A stretch of 36,864 nucleotides of DNA, from NCBI GenBank assembly GCA_018240865.1, contig JAFEEY010000076.1, forward strand, positions 1 to 36,864, written 5' to 3'. The stretch comes from Pseudomonadota bacterium. GTDB taxonomy: Bacteria > Pseudomonadota > Alphaproteobacteria > Sphingomonadales > Sphingomonadaceae. The notes beneath the pieces were generated by a model. The model was given only the letters and a program-made list of their open reading frames with translations. It had not been told where the DNA came from and did not search any database. This document shows positions 36,010-36,864 of this stretch, one piece after another (the stretch's first letter is position 1; the number at the start of each line of letters is the position of its first letter). Position numbers and translations under genes: made by a program.

Positions 36010-36864
36010 ATGACGCCCTTTGCGCATTCCGAGGCCGATCCGCTGGCCGCGCTCTATGGGCGCGTGCGGGGGCTGAGTCTGGGTCTGGCGGCCCCACTTT
36101 CGGATGCAGACGCCACCGTCCAGTCGATGGACGACGCCTCGCCCGCGAAATGGCACCTCGCGCATACCAGCTGGTTCTTCGAGACGTTCGTGCTGCGGGG
36201 CGTGTCCGGCTATCGCGCCTTCGACCCGGCCTACGCTTATCTGTTCAACAGCTATTACGAAGCGGAAGGCCCGCGCCATGCCCGGCCCCGGCGCGGCATG
36301 CTCACCCGCCCGAGCCTCGACGAAATCTGCGCCTATCGTGCGTATGTGGACGCTGCGCTGGCGGATGCTTTGCCGCGATTGGGCGAAGAGGCACGCGGGC
36401 TGGTCGAGCTTGGCTGCCATCACGAGCAGCAGCATCAGGAATTGCTGCTGACCGACCTGCTGCATCTGTTTTCGCAGAATCCTTTGAAGCCGGCGGTGGG
36501 CTACCGCCAACCCCTCTCGCTCGTTCCGAGCCCTTCGACGCCGCCTGCCGGCGTCGCTCGGGATAAACTTCAGCCTTTGGCTGAAGTCGAGGGGCGCGGC
36601 TCGGAGCTTGTCACCCGCCCCTCGACGGCGCTCGGGACGAGCGGAGGGTGGTGGGAGTTTGTTGGTGGCGTCGCCCGGATCGGCCACTTTGGCGGCGGTT
36701 TCGCCTTCGACTGCGAAGGACCGCGCCACGAAACCCTGCTCCAACCCTATGCGCTGGCGGAGCGGCCCGTCACCAATGGCGAATGGATCGCGTTCTTCGC
36801 GGACGGCGGCTATCGCGATCCGCGTTTCTGGCTGTCCGACGGCTGGGCCTGGGTGCAGCGCGAA
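36010..36864 (+). CDS. egtB: Ergothioneine biosynthesis protein EgtB, 5' part
   Basis: The frame is open from ATG 36010 to the window end (285 residues seen of probably about 430). The DinB-like N-terminal domain carries the iron-binding pattern of EgtB: KWHLAHTSWFFETFVLRG (H52) and GCHHEQQHQELLLTDLLHLF (H138 and H142), with SYYEAEGPRHARPRRGMLTR between them. The sulfatase-modifying-factor-like domain starts at about 215 (WWEFVGGVARIGHFGGGFAF, PYALAERPVTNGEWIAFFAD). EgtB joins a thiol donor to trimethylhistidine as a sulfoxide. Residues about 169-212, in the interdomain linker, are encoded by a palindromic element and include SLVPS, EVEGRGS and RPSTALGTSG, also found in IleS. The methyltransferase partner egtD may lie beyond the window. 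Confidence 0.88.
   Translation, partial: MTPFAHSEADPLAALYGRVRGLSLGLAAPLSDADATVQSMDDASPAKWHLAHTSWFFETFVLRGVSGYRAFDPAYAYLFNSYYEAEGPRHARPRRGMLTRPSLDEICAYRAYVDAALADALPRLGEEARGLVELGCHHEQQHQELLLTDLLHLFSQNPLKPAVGYRQPLSLVPSPSTPPAGVARDKLQPLAEVEGRGSELVTRPSTALGTSGGWWEFVGGVARIGHFGGGFAFDCEGPRHETLLQPYALAERPVTNGEWIAFFADGGYRDPRFWLSDGWAWVQRE
36516..36645. repeat. In-frame palindromic element inside egtB
   Basis: The outer arms CTCGCTCGTTCCGAGC (36516-36531) and GCTCGGGACGAGCGGA (about 36630-36645) are near-perfect inverted copies. Inside are an ACTTCAGCCTTTGGCTGAAGT hairpin (about 36567-36587) and two CCCCTCGAC / GTCGAGGGG words. It is a composite relative of the ileS element (30821-30897), translated in frame as EgtB residues about 169-212 with no stop. 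Confidence 0.85.

Noticed and set aside
35263-36744. A 493-codon minus-strand open frame over the adenosyltransferase and egtB
   Set aside because: It is antisense to two well-supported genes, and its ends fall in palindromic repeats. No domain is visible.

Overview
The window looks like chromosomal DNA of an alphaproteobacterium of the Sphingomonadales (Sphingomonas type). The evidence is high GC, a PEPxxWA-CTERM protein, a CarD regulator, DUF1489 and DUF1192 proteins, a ScfR-type regulator beside isocitrate lyase, and many sphingomonad-style palindromic repeats. I see no phage, plasmid, transposase, CRISPR array, tRNA or rRNA. All family assignments come from reading translations and motifs; no database search was run.

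Layout. 1-3300: end of an MgtE magnesium transporter, a DUF1489 protein, then a leftward Crp-type regulator followed by two overlapping GIN-domain (DUF2807) envelope proteins. 3300-6870: CarD; rhodanese-type sulfurtransferase SseA and cystathionine beta-lyase MetC (sulfur metabolism); a Gly/Tyr-rich secreted protein. 6870-14030: exported CHAP protein, RibF, a translationally coupled GT4 glycosyltransferase and LpxH-like metallophosphoesterase, glutathione transferase, a Tat-type exported protein divergent from a WYL regulator, quinone oxidoreductase and DUF1192. 14160-21330: ClpA, exported histidine phosphatase, MHS-type transporter, isocitrate lyase and a divergent ScfR/RamB-like regulator. 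21345-23700: a frameshifted PemK-like pseudogene, an L,D-transpeptidase overlapping a PEPxxWA-CTERM protein gene, and UrcA. 23820-27840: LysR regulator, an ECF sigma / RskA-like anti-sigma / fasciclin module, and a periplasmic glycerophosphodiesterase. 28090-36864: a second GT4, IleS, LspA, a DUF3035 lipoprotein, an HNH nuclease, GluQ, a small twin-TM protein, a PduO-type cobalamin adenosyltransferase and the start of EgtB.

The most striking signal is a set of about eleven long palindromic elements (roughly 30-140 bp, paired arms around a spacer). They fall into several sequence classes but share one architecture. Most sit between genes, often touching start or stop codons. Two lie in frame inside genes (ileS and egtB), where they give two unrelated proteins the same peptides (RPST-S/A-LGTSG, SLVPS, EVEGRGS). 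Others supply the Shine-Dalgarno sequence of metC and lspA, adjoin that of the adenosyltransferase gene, and hold the stop codon of the glycerophosphodiesterase gene. Three have arms made of tandem octamers (CRCRAAGR). They look like mobile or formerly mobile palindromes that have been absorbed into gene expression and protein sequence.

Two regulatory modules also stand out: the sigma/anti-sigma/fasciclin cluster, which parallels mycobacterial SigK-RskA-MPT70/83, and a perfect TGTAAA-N3-TTTACA palindrome between isocitrate lyase and its probable ScfR regulator.
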